A DNA stretch of 35,185 nucleotides from Allorhizobium borbori. GTDB lineage: Bacteria > Pseudomonadota > Alphaproteobacteria > Rhizobiales > Rhizobiaceae. How positions within the stretch are numbered: the first letter of the stretch is position 1; each line of letters opens with the position of its first letter. The stretch covers positions 1-35,185 of the forward strand of contig NZ_JACIDU010000027.1 of NCBI RefSeq assembly GCF_014196535.1, given 5' to 3'. Under the pieces are notes generated by a model that searched no databases, was not told where the DNA came from, and was given only the letters and a program-made list of their open reading frames with translations. This document shows, piece by piece, positions 8,337-16,400 of this stretch. The translations under genes were made by a program, and so were the position numbers.

Positions 8337-9092
8337 ATGCAGCCATCGAAACGCCACCGCGATATTTTTCGCTTGCTTGAGCGCGACGGCACGATTGCCA
8401 TTTCCGAACTTGCCCGCGTTCTCGACGTCTCGCTGGAAACTATCCGTCGCGATATCAAGCCCCTCGTGGATGAGGGCAGCGTCATGCGCCTGCACGGCGC
8501 TGTCAGCCTGCCCTCGGAAATCGGTGAAGCGCCCTTCGAAAAGCGCATGCGCGAGAACAGCGAGGCGAAGAAGGCCATCGCCGCCGCCGTCGCCGCCACC
8601 ATCCGCGACGGCGATTCCATCATGCTCGATACCGGCACTTCGACCAGTTTTCTTGCCCGTGAATTGCACGGCCATCGCCGCCTGACGGTCGTCACCAATT
8701 CCTCCGACATTGCCCGGACACTGGCGACCGTCAACGGAAACCGGGTCTACATGGCCGGCGGCGAGTTACGCAGCGATAACGGCGCGGCCTTCGGCTCCAC
8801 CGCCATCGAATTCATCAACCGGTTCAACGTCACCCATGCCGTCATCACCGCTGGCGCGATCACGCCGGACGGGATTGCCGATTACGATCTGGAAGAGGCG
8901 GAATTTGCCCGCAACGTACTTTCCCGCGGCAAGCGAAGGCTTGTCGTCACCGACCACAGCAAATTCTCGAAGCCGGCGCTTGTCCGGGTCTGTGGCTTCG
9001 ACGGCATCACCACACTGGCCACAAACCAGCCGCCGCCGCCCGATATCGCCGAAGCGATCCAGGCCGCAGAAGCCGAATTGCTGATTGCCTGA
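8337..9092 (+). CDS. DeoR/GlpR-family transcriptional regulator
   Basis: A 251-residue repressor-type protein. The DeoR winged helix-turn-helix is at about 20-56 (ISELARVLDVSLETIRRDI, followed by the family mark LHGAV). The effector domain has DTGTSTSF (98-105), VTNSSD (119-124) and DHSKF (206-210), the residues that bind phosphorylated sugars or similar metabolites in GlpR/AgaR relatives. Start 8337 is chosen because AAGAGGA precedes it and the HTH begins at the usual distance; the in-frame ATG at 8229 would add an atypical cysteine-rich stretch that covers the repeat operator. It is divergent from the kinase-dehydrogenase operon and is its likely regulator. Confidence 0.9.
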   Translation: MQPSKRHRDIFRLLERDGTIAISELARVLDVSLETIRRDIKPLVDEGSVMRLHGAVSLPSEIGEAPFEKRMRENSEAKKAIAAAVAATIRDGDSIMLDTGTSTSFLARELHGHRRLTVVTNSSDIARTLATVNGNRVYMAGGELRSDNGAAFGSTAIEFINRFNVTHAVITAGAITPDGIADYDLEEAEFARNVLSRGKRRLVVTDHSKFSKPALVRVCGFDGITTLATNQPPPPDIAEAIQAAEAELLIA

Positions 9093-9101
9093 GAATGTTC
9101 A

Positions 9102-9122
9102 TGCCGCCTCTGCATTGCGGCA
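9102..9122 (+). terminator. Hairpin after the DeoR gene
   Basis: TGCCGC (9102-9107) pairs with GCGGCA (9117-9122) over a 9-base loop, 10 bases after the DeoR stop codon. No T-run follows, so this is at best a weak or factor-assisted terminator. Confidence 0.35.
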
Positions 9123-9249
9123 GCGGCCGGCACACCGCATCGGCTCGTGACGGGAAGGCAAGATTGCGATAGAATTGTTAAGATGTGGCGCTAACCTGTC
9201 ATTTGCCTGTTTTCACGGCGTCGATGGCTCACTAGATAACAAGGAGAAA

Positions 9250-9294
9250 ATGCGCCATCGCGCATTGACCTTCGGTTTCGGAGCGGTGTCATGA
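9250..9294 (+). CDS. 14-codon leader ORF coupled to the pentapeptide-repeat gene
   Basis: AAGGAG (9241-9246) precedes ATG at 9250 at ideal spacing. The frame encodes MRHRALTFGFGAVS and stops with TGA at 9292-9294, overlapping the next ATG (9291) as ATGA. The ribosome-binding site is stronger than that of the downstream gene, which suggests translation through the leader and re-initiation. It could also be a short regulatory peptide or an accident. No homologous leader is known to me. Confidence 0.45.
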   Translation: MRHRALTFGFGAVS

Positions 9295-10040
9295 CCGGTT
9301 TCAATTATGGACGCTCGTTGCAAAGGCGCATCCTGGCCGCTGCTGCAATGACCGTGCCCCTGCTGATTGCGGGAGCATCCGGGGCCGCGTTTGCAGCCGA
9401 CTGTCGGGGCGGTCCACAGCCGGGCGCTGACTGGAGTGGCTGCAAGAAGTCGATGCTGGTCATCCCCGGCAGCCAACTCGACAATGCCAACCTCGCGAAA
9501 GCCGATCTCAGCTTTACCGATTTCCGCGGTTCATCTCTGAAATCCGCGGACATCGAAAAGGCGAAAATGATACGCGCCTCATTTGCCGAGGCCGATCTTC
9601 AAGATGCCAATCTCAGCCGCGTCGAGGCCTACCGTGTCAATTTCAACGGTAGCACGGCCAACGGCGCAAAGTTCACAAACGCCGAGGTTCAGCGCGCCGA
9701 TTTCCGCGGTGCGAAGCTGCGTGACGCCGATTTCACCAAAGCCGAACTCGGGCGGGCAGATTTCCGCGGAGCGGATATTACCGGCAGCCGCTTCACCATG
9801 GCCAACCTTGCCCGCGCGCGCGTGGCCGGTGCCGCATTCAGCGGGCCGATCGATTTCGACAATGCCTTCCTGCTCCTGACCCGTCTTGATGGCGTCGATC
9901 TTTCCGCAGCCACCGGTCTCGTTCAGGAACAGATCAATCTGGCTTGCGGCGACAACAAGACGAAACTGCCGCCGGGCCTAACGGCCCCGGCGCATTGGCC
10001 CTGCGCCGACGAGGTTGACGACAGCAACGATCCGGATTGA
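9291..10040 (+). CDS. Exported pentapeptide-repeat protein
   Basis: A 249-residue protein with a signal peptide (1-35, cleavage after AFA) and a pentapeptide-repeat region at about 62-185. Repeats such as ADLSF, ADFRG, AKLRD, ADFTK, AELGR and ADFRG fit A(D/N)LXX and would form a right-handed quadrilateral beta-helix. Four cysteines in the mature part (38, 51, 219, 239) flank the helix, two before and two after, and could form disulfides. A conserved-looking tail (QEQINLACGDNKTKLPPGL..WPC) caps it. Exported pentapeptide proteins of this type are common in rhizobia but have no agreed function; a scaffold or interaction role is a guess. It is cotranscribed at most with its leader ORF and is convergent with the histidine kinase. 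Confidence 0.85.
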   Translation: MTGFNYGRSLQRRILAAAAMTVPLLIAGASGAAFAADCRGGPQPGADWSGCKKSMLVIPGSQLDNANLAKADLSFTDFRGSSLKSADIEKAKMIRASFAEADLQDANLSRVEAYRVNFNGSTANGAKFTNAEVQRADFRGAKLRDADFTKAELGRADFRGADITGSRFTMANLARARVAGAAFSGPIDFDNAFLLLTRLDGVDLSAATGLVQEQINLACGDNKTKLPPGLTAPAHWPCADEVDDSNDPD

Positions 10041-10168
10041 GTGCCGCCGACCGGACCTCGCATTCCGATACGATCCACCCATCGCTTCGGGCGCCTCCAT
10101 ATAGAGCGGAACCGCGGCATAGATCGACCACAGGCTTTCACTCCAGCCGGCAAGCACAAGCAGCGGAA

Positions 10169-11536
10169 TCAGGCCAGCGGGATCGTGACCTTCACCTCCA
10201 CGCCGTCCTTGCCGATTGCACGGGGCGAGGTGACGCTGATATCCGCGCCGGCCCGGTCGCAAATCACCTTGACGATGGACAGCCCAAGCCCGATCCCGCC
10301 AATCTTGCCGTTTCCGCGTTCGAAACGGCGCATCAGCTTTTCCATCGCCTCAGGCGGCAGCACCGGCCCGTCATTGGCCACCCGCAACACACCATCGGCC
10401 TCCAGCGCCACGTCGACACGACCGCCGTCCGCCCCGTGTTTCAGGGCGTTTTCGATGAGATTGCGGGCAAGGATCCCGACCGCATCGGGATCAAGCAACG
10501 AGGGGACCGGCACATCAGGGACGCTTGAGACAATCCGGGCCTCTCCGGCGCGGGCGAAATCCTGAATGACCATTTTCAAGACCATGCGGAGGTCGGAGGG
10601 TTCGTCGGCGCGCAGACGCCCGCCTTCGGCCCGGGCAAGCTGCATCAGTTTTTCCGACATTCGCATCAATCGCTTCAGCGTCGTCTCGATTTCCGCCGCC
10701 CGCTGGCCAGTCTGCTCTTCCTGCGTTTCCGAGCGGATGCGCTGGGCCTGGGCAATGGCACCGGCCACCGGCGTTCGCAGTTCGTGCGCGGCATTGGCCG
10801 CAAAGCTGCGTTCGGCATTGAAGGCGGCCTTCAACCGTTCGAGAAGCTGGTTGATCCCCGCCGAAATCGGGCTGAGTTCGCTCGGCAGGCCACCATCCGG
10901 CAGTGGCGAAAGATCCTGCACGCCGCGATGGGCCAGATCCTGTTGCAACACCTGCACCGGGCGCAGCGAGCGGCGCACGGAATAAAGGATTGTCAGCAGG
11001 CTGATGGGAATGACGACGAGAAGCGGCGCGAGCAGGCCGAACAACATCTTGCGCGACAATTTCTGTCGTTGTTCTAGCGGTTCGGCGACAGCGATCGTCA
11101 GGTTCCGATCCGGGCTTGTGTCGTAATAGAGGCGATGGGTGGCGGTGCGCAGGAAGCCACGCTTCTCGAACGCCGGAAAGATCGCCGCATCGGCATTCCT
11201 CGAACCCAGCAGAATCTGCCCATCCCGGTCCCGGACGATGAAGGTTACATCCTCGCCGTAGCGCGCCTCGCGTCCGATGCGCGCCGGGCGGGCATCGTCG
11301 TCGTCCTCATCATCGTGACCCGGAGGGGCATCCTTGCGCTGACGCCCCTCGCGCAGATCGTGCCGGATGATCGGCAGAATGCGCTGGGCGGTGGCTTTCA
11401 GCCCGTCGTCGAACACCTCTTCCATTTCCCGCCCCACCCGATGCGCGGTGACAGCGGCGGCCGCGAGCCACAGCAGCGTGACAGACAAACCGATGGCGAT
11501 GGCGAGCCGCGCCTGAAGCGATGTAAACATCCTCAT
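10169..11536 (-). CDS. Sensor histidine kinase, OmpR-partner type (QseC/PmrB-like)
   Basis: A 455-residue inner-membrane sensor. TM1 is at about 10-33, a periplasmic domain at 34-163, TM2 at 164-187, then a HAMP-like linker. The phospho-acceptor motif is FAANAAHELRTP with His251. The ATPase domain has an N-box NLIENALKH (359-367), G1 ANDGP (387-391) and G2 GIGLGLS (414-420). The periplasmic part contains a strongly acidic, histidine-bearing loop around 73-82 (GHDDEDDDD), which suggests sensing of metal cations or polycations, as ExxE-type loops do in PmrB; this is inference. The start at 11536 forms ATGA with the regulator stop codon. It controls, with the response regulator, most likely the divergent PepSY/ApbE operon. 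Confidence 0.9.
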   Translation of the reverse strand: MRMFTSLQARLAIAIGLSVTLLWLAAAAVTAHRVGREMEEVFDDGLKATAQRILPIIRHDLREGRQRKDAPPGHDDEDDDDARPARIGREARYGEDVTFIVRDRDGQILLGSRNADAAIFPAFEKRGFLRTATHRLYYDTSPDRNLTIAVAEPLEQRQKLSRKMLFGLLAPLLVVIPISLLTILYSVRRSLRPVQVLQQDLAHRGVQDLSPLPDGGLPSELSPISAGINQLLERLKAAFNAERSFAANAAHELRTPVAGAIAQAQRIRSETQEEQTGQRAAEIETTLKRLMRMSEKLMQLARAEGGRLRADEPSDLRMVLKMVIQDFARAGEARIVSSVPDVPVPSLLDPDAVGILARNLIENALKHGADGGRVDVALEADGVLRVANDGPVLPPEAMEKLMRRFERGNGKIGGIGLGLSIVKVICDRAGADISVTSPRAIGKDGVEVKVTIPLA

Positions 11537-12192
11537 GGCCGGCCCAGCCTGTAGCCGAGGCCGCGCTCGGTCTCGATAACGGAAGCGCCGAGCTTCTTTC
11601 TGAGACGGCTCACGTGCACCTCGATGGCGTTGCTGTCGATTTCGGTATCGAAAGAATAGAGGCGCTCTTCGAGTTGCGCCTTCGAAAGAAGCTGACCGGG
11701 GCGTTGCAGAAAGGCTTCGAACAACACCCATTCCCGCGCCGTCAGAATGACCGGCTTACCGTTGGCCCGCACATTGCGGGCCGCAATGTCGATTTCCAGC
11801 GGCCCGAGCGTGATGATCGGGTTTGGATTGCCGGTGTAGCGGCGCGCAACCGAGCCGATGCGGGCGGAAAGTTCGGCCAGATCGAAAGGCTTGACCATGT
11901 AATCGTCCGCACCGGCATTCAACCCGGCAATGCGGTCTGACACCTGATCGAGCGCCGTGAGGATGATGACCGGCGTCACGTCGCCCCGCGCCCTCAGCGC
12001 CCGCAGGAAGGGAATGCCGAGCCCATCAGGCAGCATCAGGTCGAGCAGCACGAGATCGAAGGCGGCGGCGGCAAGCGCATCGCCGGCACGATCCAGCCGC
12101 TGAACCCAATCGACGGAATGGCCATCGGCGGCGATCTGGTCGCGAATGGCCGCACCCAGCGCCGTGTCGTCCTCGATCAGCAATACGCGCAT
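11533..12192 (-). CDS. OmpR/PhoB-family response regulator
   Basis: A 219-residue DNA-binding regulator. The receiver domain has the acidic pair D8-D9, phospho-acceptor Asp51 (LVLLDLMLPDG), T79 and K101 (MVKPFD). A winged-helix domain follows at about 125-219, ending with the typical ETERGLGYRL. Start 12192 has an AAGGAGAAG ribosome-binding site and begins MRVLLIEDD, the normal family N-terminus; the longer frame to 12264 has no such signal. It precedes and overlaps the kinase gene by 4 bases. Length and motifs match the QseB/PmrA/TctD branch. Confidence 0.92.
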   Translation of the reverse strand: MRVLLIEDDTALGAAIRDQIAADGHSVDWVQRLDRAGDALAAAAFDLVLLDLMLPDGLGIPFLRALRARGDVTPVIILTALDQVSDRIAGLNAGADDYMVKPFDLAELSARIGSVARRYTGNPNPIITLGPLEIDIAARNVRANGKPVILTAREWVLFEAFLQRPGQLLSKAQLEERLYSFDTEIDSNAIEVHVSRLRKKLGASVIETERGLGYRLGRP

Positions 12193-12265
12193 ATCCGCTT
12201 CTCCTTTTGCCTGAAACCGTAGTCCACCCGCCAGCTTACGGGAAGCTGAAGCAGGAAGGAGCAAT

Positions 12266-12283
12266 CCGTCAGGTCGCCGTCAG
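12266..12283. promoter_or_regulatory. 11-bp-periodic direct repeat, probable response-regulator box
   Basis: CCGTCAG occurs at 12266-12272 and again at 12277-12283, so the repeat period is exactly 11 bp. OmpR/PhoB-family dimers bind head-to-tail on half-sites spaced by about 11 bp (pho box, PmrA box). The repeat is in the 131-bp gap between the regulator and the divergent PepSY operon, 41-58 bp before the PepSY start codon. Confidence 0.55.
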
Positions 12284-12323
12284 TTTACCGCGGGATTGAT
12301 GACCCCGACAACGAGAGGAAACG

Positions 12324-12605
12324 ATGATGAAGACCGGCATCCTGCCCATACTGGCCCTGACCATTCTGGCCACCTCGCCCGTTCTGGCCTTCGCCGATTG
12401 CGATGCCCCGACCGGCGAGTGGAAATCCCGCGAGGCGGTGCGTGAACTGGCCGAACAGCAGGGCTGGTCGCTGAAGCGCATCAAGATCGATGATGGCTGC
12501 TACGAGGTCTACGGCACAGACAGCGCCGGTCGCCGCTTCGAGGCAAAGATCGACCCCGTAACCCTTGAGATCAGGGAAATCGAGGGCCGGCACGGCCGCC
12601 GCTGA
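12324..12605 (+). CDS. Small periplasmic PepSY-domain protein
   Basis: A 93-residue protein, signal peptide 1-24 (cleavage after AFA), followed by a single PepSY domain of about 60 residues (REAVRELAEQQGW..IKIDDGCYEVYGTD..GRRFEAKIDPVT). Cys26 and Cys59 could form a disulfide. PepSY domains are found in peptidase inhibitors and in membrane redox proteins; single-domain exported copies often sit next to two-component systems and PepSY membrane proteins, as here. An AGAGGAA ribosome-binding site precedes tandem ATGs (12324, 12327). It is the first gene of the four-gene operon and might modulate the sensor or take part in the electron chain; neither is shown. Confidence 0.85.
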   Translation: MMKTGILPILALTILATSPVLAFADCDAPTGEWKSREAVRELAEQQGWSLKRIKIDDGCYEVYGTDSAGRRFEAKIDPVTLEIREIEGRHGRR

Positions 12606-12647
12606 TTTCACAATCCCCTTTTTCCCACACCACTGCAGGAGAACCCC

Positions 12648-13124
12648 ATGCGACTGAAGTCCCTTTTCGCCATGCTCGCCGTCACCACGGCGCTCACCAT
12701 TCCCGCCTTTGCCCAGGCCGGTCAGGTAACCCTGAGCACCAACATGCGCAACTACGGCGGCGACGGCGCCTACCTCGCCTATTACGTGACGGATGCGCAG
12801 GGCAAATATGCCGGCAGCCTGTGGATGGCGGGCGGCAAGGCGAAATATTACGAGCATCTGAGCGGCTGGTATCGCGCCTCCGGCGGAGATACCGGCGAAA
12901 TCAGCGGCATTTCCGGCGCCAGCGTCGGTGCGGGACGCTCACTCAAGATCACCGTCGATCTGGCCGATACGCTGTTCGATGCAGGCTACCAGTTACACAT
13001 CGATTCCGCCGTGGAAGACATGCGCGACAGCCCGAACGAGATCGTCATTCCGCTAACCTCGGCCGGCTCTGGCCAGACGGTCAAGGGCACCCGCTACATC
13101 GCCGATTTCAGCTACACACGTTAA
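12648..13124 (+). CDS. Periplasmic DUF2271 protein with NqrC-like SGAS motif
   Basis: A 158-residue exported protein: signal peptide 1-24 (Sec type, cleavage near AQA), then a beta-rich DUF2271 domain with the marks AYLAYYVTD, YAGSLWMAGGKAKYYEHL and W74. Residues 85-93 read ISGISGASV; GISGAS closely resembles the GISGAT flavinylation site of NqrC/RnfG FMN-binding domains, where FMN is attached to the final Thr/Ser. If real, Ser92 would carry FMN delivered by ApbE, encoded two genes downstream. The family has no settled function, but it recurs with PepSY membrane reductases and ApbE. A CAGGAG ribosome-binding site precedes the start. Confidence 0.82.
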   Translation: MRLKSLFAMLAVTTALTIPAFAQAGQVTLSTNMRNYGGDGAYLAYYVTDAQGKYAGSLWMAGGKAKYYEHLSGWYRASGGDTGEISGISGASVGAGRSLKITVDLADTLFDAGYQLHIDSAVEDMRDSPNEIVIPLTSAGSGQTVKGTRYIADFSYTR

Positions 13125-13140
13125 GGACAGGTCATCCATC

Positions 13141-15339
13141 ATGATCCGGTCTCTCCACCGCTGGTTCGGACTTGTTGCCGCCGGGCTTCTCATCGTCATC
13201 GCACTGAGCGGAACCGCGCTTTCCGTCTTCCCCGCCGCCGAAGTGTTCGGAACGCCCGCCGCGCAAGCCATCAGCGTTGCCGAACTTGCCGCGCGTGTAC
13301 AGGCCGCCGAACCTTCGGTGGAGCAGATCCGGCGAGCACCTTCCGGGCGCATCACCGCCTATTATTTCGAAGGCGACCAGCCTGCCTCCGCCATCATCGA
13401 TCCGGCCACCGGCCAGCCGGCCGGCAGCGCCGGCACGTCCAGCCTGCAACGGCTGCTGACCAACGTCCACCGCTCGCTTCTGCTCGACGATACCGGCCGG
13501 CTGGTGACGGCTGGCGGTGCGGCAGCGATGCTTCTCCTGTCGGTGTCCGGCCTCTTCGTCATGGCACGGCGTGCCGGAAGCTGGCGGGGTATTCTGAAGC
13601 CGGTGCGCGGCAAGGGTAACGGGCGTCTGCACACCATCGTCTCACGCCTTGCCCTGCCCGGCCTCTTTCTCTCTGCCCTCACCGCGCTGTGGATGACCGC
13701 CGCCACATTCGACATTCTGCCGGAAGGGGCCGGCGCACCACCCTTCCCCGCCACGGTCAGTGGCGAAACGCATGTCCCGGTCGCGTCGATAGCCGCCCTT
13801 CAGGCCATACCGCTGGAGGAACTCAAATCGCTGAATTTTCCGGCGGATGGTGACGCGACGGATGTCTTCACCGTGAAGACGGAGCGCGGTCAGGGCTACA
13901 TCGATCAGGGCAACGGCGCGCTTCTCGCCTGGAACGACGCCAACTGGGTCGACACGGTCAATGATACCGCCGCCATGCTGCACACAGGTCAGGGCATGGC
14001 CTGGCTCGGGCTTCTTCTCGGCCTTTCCGCCCTGGGTGTGCCCGTGCTCGGCTGGACCGGTGTCAAGGTCTGGCTCGACAGCCGTCGCGACCGCAAGAGA
14101 GCCTCCATTGCCGCGGGCGAGGCCGACACCATCATCCTCGTCGGCAGCGAGGGCGGCACGACCTGGGGCTTTGCCGAAACCCTGCGTGGCACGCTGGCTG
14201 AACAGGGCTTTGCCGTTCACGTTGCCGCCATGTCTGCCTTCGCGCCGGAACGCTGGACGAAAGCGAAGCGCCTGCTGCTGCTTGCCGCCACCTATGGCGA
14301 CGGCGAAGCTCCGACATCTGCCGCAGGCTTTCTCGAGCGTTTTGCCGGTGCGCCGGTGCGCCCCGACCTGTCGCTGGCGGTGCTCGGGTTCGGCGAACGA
14401 ACCTTCCCCGCCTATTGCGGCTTTGCCGCGAAAATCGCCCGCGAGGCCGAGGAAAAGGGATGGACCGTGCTCACCCCCTTCGAGACGGTCGACCGCCAGT
14501 CGCCGCAGGATTTCGCCCGCTGGGGCCGGGCACTGGCGCAGGCGCTGGGGCAGGATTTCGAACTGAACCACCAAACCGTTGCGCCGAAGCTCTGGACCCT
14601 GACGCTCGTTTCCCGCCGCGATTACGGCGCCAATGTTCAGGCAACAACCGCCATCCTGCGCTTTGCCCTGCCGGTGCCTTCGCTCTGGCAGCGGCTGACG
14701 GGCAAGGGCCTGCCGCGGTTCGAAGCCGGCGATCTCATCGGTATCGTGCCCGAGGGCTCCGACCTGCCACGCTTTTATTCGCTGGCCTCGGGCGCGAAGG
14801 ACGGCTTTCTGGAAATCTGCGTGCGCCGGCAGGCCGGCGGGCTTTGCTCCACCCGATTGACGGCGCTGGAACCTGGTGAAACCGTGACGGCCTTCATTCG
14901 CCCGAACCCGGCGTTTCGCCCGGCGCGCGGCCGCCAGCCGATCATCCTGATCGGTGCCGGCACTGGCATCGGACCGCTTGCCGGTTTTGCCCGCGCCAAC
15001 CGCGCTCACCAGCCGATGTACCTCTATTTCGGCACCCGCCACCCGGCAAGCGATGCGCTCTATGCCGAGGAACTGGCGGACTGGAAGGACGACGGACGGT
15101 TGACCTCCGTTTTCACCGCCTTCTCCCGCACGGCGACACCGGCCTATGTTCAGGATATCCTGCGCAGGGATGCAAGCCGCCTTGCCAAGCTGATTGCCGC
15201 CGGCGGACAGGTTCTCGTTTGCGGCGGGCGCGACATGGCAGCGGGCGTCGCCGCCGCCCTTGCCGATATTCTTGCTCCGCAAGGCATGAGCCTTGCCAGC
15301 CTGAAAGCAGAAGGCCGCTATGCCGAAGACATTTACTGA
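13141..15339 (+). CDS. PepSY membrane protein fused to flavodoxin and FAD/NAD(P)H reductase domains
   Basis: A 732-residue inner-membrane flavo-reductase. The N-terminal PepSY-TM part has four membrane segments (about 9-30, 124-143, 166-190, 283-311); His6, His110, His164 and His281 lie at membrane borders and are candidate haem ligands. The cytoplasmic half resembles CysJ/P450 reductase: a flavodoxin domain at about 329-470 (TYGDGEAPTSA), then FAD-binding RFYS (544-547), NAD(P)H-binding GAGTGIGPLAGF (605-616) and VCGGRDMA (693-700), ending in an aromatic residue (Tyr732). Electrons could run NAD(P)H to FAD to FMN to the membrane and out to the periplasm. It overlaps the ApbE gene by 20 bases. 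Ferric reductase or quinone/thiol-repair support are alternatives. Terminal acceptor unknown. Confidence 0.88.
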   Translation: MIRSLHRWFGLVAAGLLIVIALSGTALSVFPAAEVFGTPAAQAISVAELAARVQAAEPSVEQIRRAPSGRITAYYFEGDQPASAIIDPATGQPAGSAGTSSLQRLLTNVHRSLLLDDTGRLVTAGGAAAMLLLSVSGLFVMARRAGSWRGILKPVRGKGNGRLHTIVSRLALPGLFLSALTALWMTAATFDILPEGAGAPPFPATVSGETHVPVASIAALQAIPLEELKSLNFPADGDATDVFTVKTERGQGYIDQGNGALLAWNDANWVDTVNDTAAMLHTGQGMAWLGLLLGLSALGVPVLGWTGVKVWLDSRRDRKRASIAAGEADTIILVGSEGGTTWGFAETLRGTLAEQGFAVHVAAMSAFAPERWTKAKRLLLLAATYGDGEAPTSAAGFLERFAGAPVRPDLSLAVLGFGERTFPAYCGFAAKIAREAEEKGWTVLTPFETVDRQSPQDFARWGRALAQALGQDFELNHQTVAPKLWTLTLVSRRDYGANVQATTAILRFALPVPSLWQRLTGKGLPRFEAGDLIGIVPEGSDLPRFYSLASGAKDGFLEICVRRQAGGLCSTRLTALEPGETVTAFIRPNPAFRPARGRQPIILIGAGTGIGPLAGFARANRAHQPMYLYFGTRHPASDALYAEELADWKDDGRLTSVFTAFSRTATPAYVQDILRRDASRLAKLIAAGGQVLVCGGRDMAAGVAAALADILAPQGMSLASLKAEGRYAEDIY

Positions 15340-16270
15340 TCTCACCCGCCACGCCCTCAACGGGCCAACCATGGGCACCCGCTGGTCTGCCCTGTTCCAC
15401 ATGCCGCGCGATTTCGACACCGGCGAAATCCGCGCCGCGCTTGAAAAGGCCGTGGGCGACGTGGATCGGCAGATGTCCACCTGGAAGCCGGAAAGCGACC
15501 TCAATCGCCTGAACGCGGCAGCGCCCGGCGCATGGGTGGACCTGCCGGAGAACCTCATGGCGGTGCTCGATGCCGGGCTGACCATCGGTCGCGCCTCCGG
15601 CGGCGCCTTTGATATCGGCCTGGGCGATGCCATCGTCCCCTGGGGCTTCGGCCCGGAGCAGGCGAGTGAAGCCGCGATCAAAGCCGCCCGCGTTGCGTCA
15701 CGCAGCCCTGCCTACGACCTGCTGGAACTCGACCGCGCCAACCGCAAGGCTCGAAAGCACGCGGCCATGCGCTTCGATCTCAACGGCATAGCCAAAGGCT
15801 TCGGCGTCGACCGGCTTGCGGAAACCGCTCTCCAACACGGCGTGACGGCAGGTCTCTTCGCCATCGACGGCGAACTGCGCGCGCTCGGCACCCAGCCCGA
15901 TGGCCGTGGCTGGGCCATCGCCATCGAAACGCCGGACCGCAAAGCCCGCGCGGCGCACTCGATCCTTGAGCTTCAGGATGCCGCCATCGCCACCTCGGGA
16001 GACTACCGACACTTTGTAGAGGTCGACGGACGGTTGCTTTCACACACCATCGATCCGAAGCGCGGCATGCCGCTCCTCCAGTCTCCGGCCTCCGTCAGTG
16101 TCATCGCGCGCGACTGCATGAGTGCTGACGCCTGGGCGACGGCGTTCATGGTTCTGGGCGCAGAACGGGGGCTGCCGCTGGCCGAACAACTCGGTCTTTC
16201 GGCGTTGTTTCTCTGGCACGGCGAAGCCACAGGCGCAGGATGCGGGACGTTCGGTTTGCCACATAGCTGA
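15320..16270 (+). CDS. apbE: FAD:protein FMN transferase (ApbE)
   Basis: A 316-residue Mg-dependent enzyme that cuts FAD and attaches FMN through a phosphoester to Ser/Thr of target proteins. Family marks are MGT (18-20), DLNGIAKG (153-160), SGDYR (226-230), HTIDP (242-246) and the metal-binding SADAWATAF (268-276). There is no signal peptide or lipobox, and an in-frame TGA only 18 bases before the ATG rules out a hidden upstream one. The enzyme should therefore be cytoplasmic, unlike most ApbE proteins serving NqrC-like targets. It overlaps the reductase gene by 20 bases, so it belongs to the redox operon. Its target is either the DUF2271 protein before export or a cytoplasmic protein elsewhere. 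Confidence 0.9.
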   Translation: MPKTFTDLTRHALNGPTMGTRWSALFHMPRDFDTGEIRAALEKAVGDVDRQMSTWKPESDLNRLNAAAPGAWVDLPENLMAVLDAGLTIGRASGGAFDIGLGDAIVPWGFGPEQASEAAIKAARVASRSPAYDLLELDRANRKARKHAAMRFDLNGIAKGFGVDRLAETALQHGVTAGLFAIDGELRALGTQPDGRGWAIAIETPDRKARAAHSILELQDAAIATSGDYRHFVEVDGRLLSHTIDPKRGMPLLQSPASVSVIARDCMSADAWATAFMVLGAERGLPLAEQLGLSALFLWHGEATGAGCGTFGLPHS

Positions 16271-16400
16271 CCGCCCGTGATCCACTCGAAACCGTGCCCG
16301 GGATAAACAAGGTGCTTTCACCGGCATCATGCGCTTCGATCCGGTTTTCATCGCCTCGTTGCCGTCTCCCGCACTTGCGACTACCGTGACCGTCACTGCA

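Noticed and set aside
13642-15681. A 679-codon open frame antisense to the flavo-reductase gene
   Set aside because: It is a GC-rich shadow of a gene with strong domain motifs on the other strand; its translation is Arg/Gly/Ala-rich and shows no family motif.
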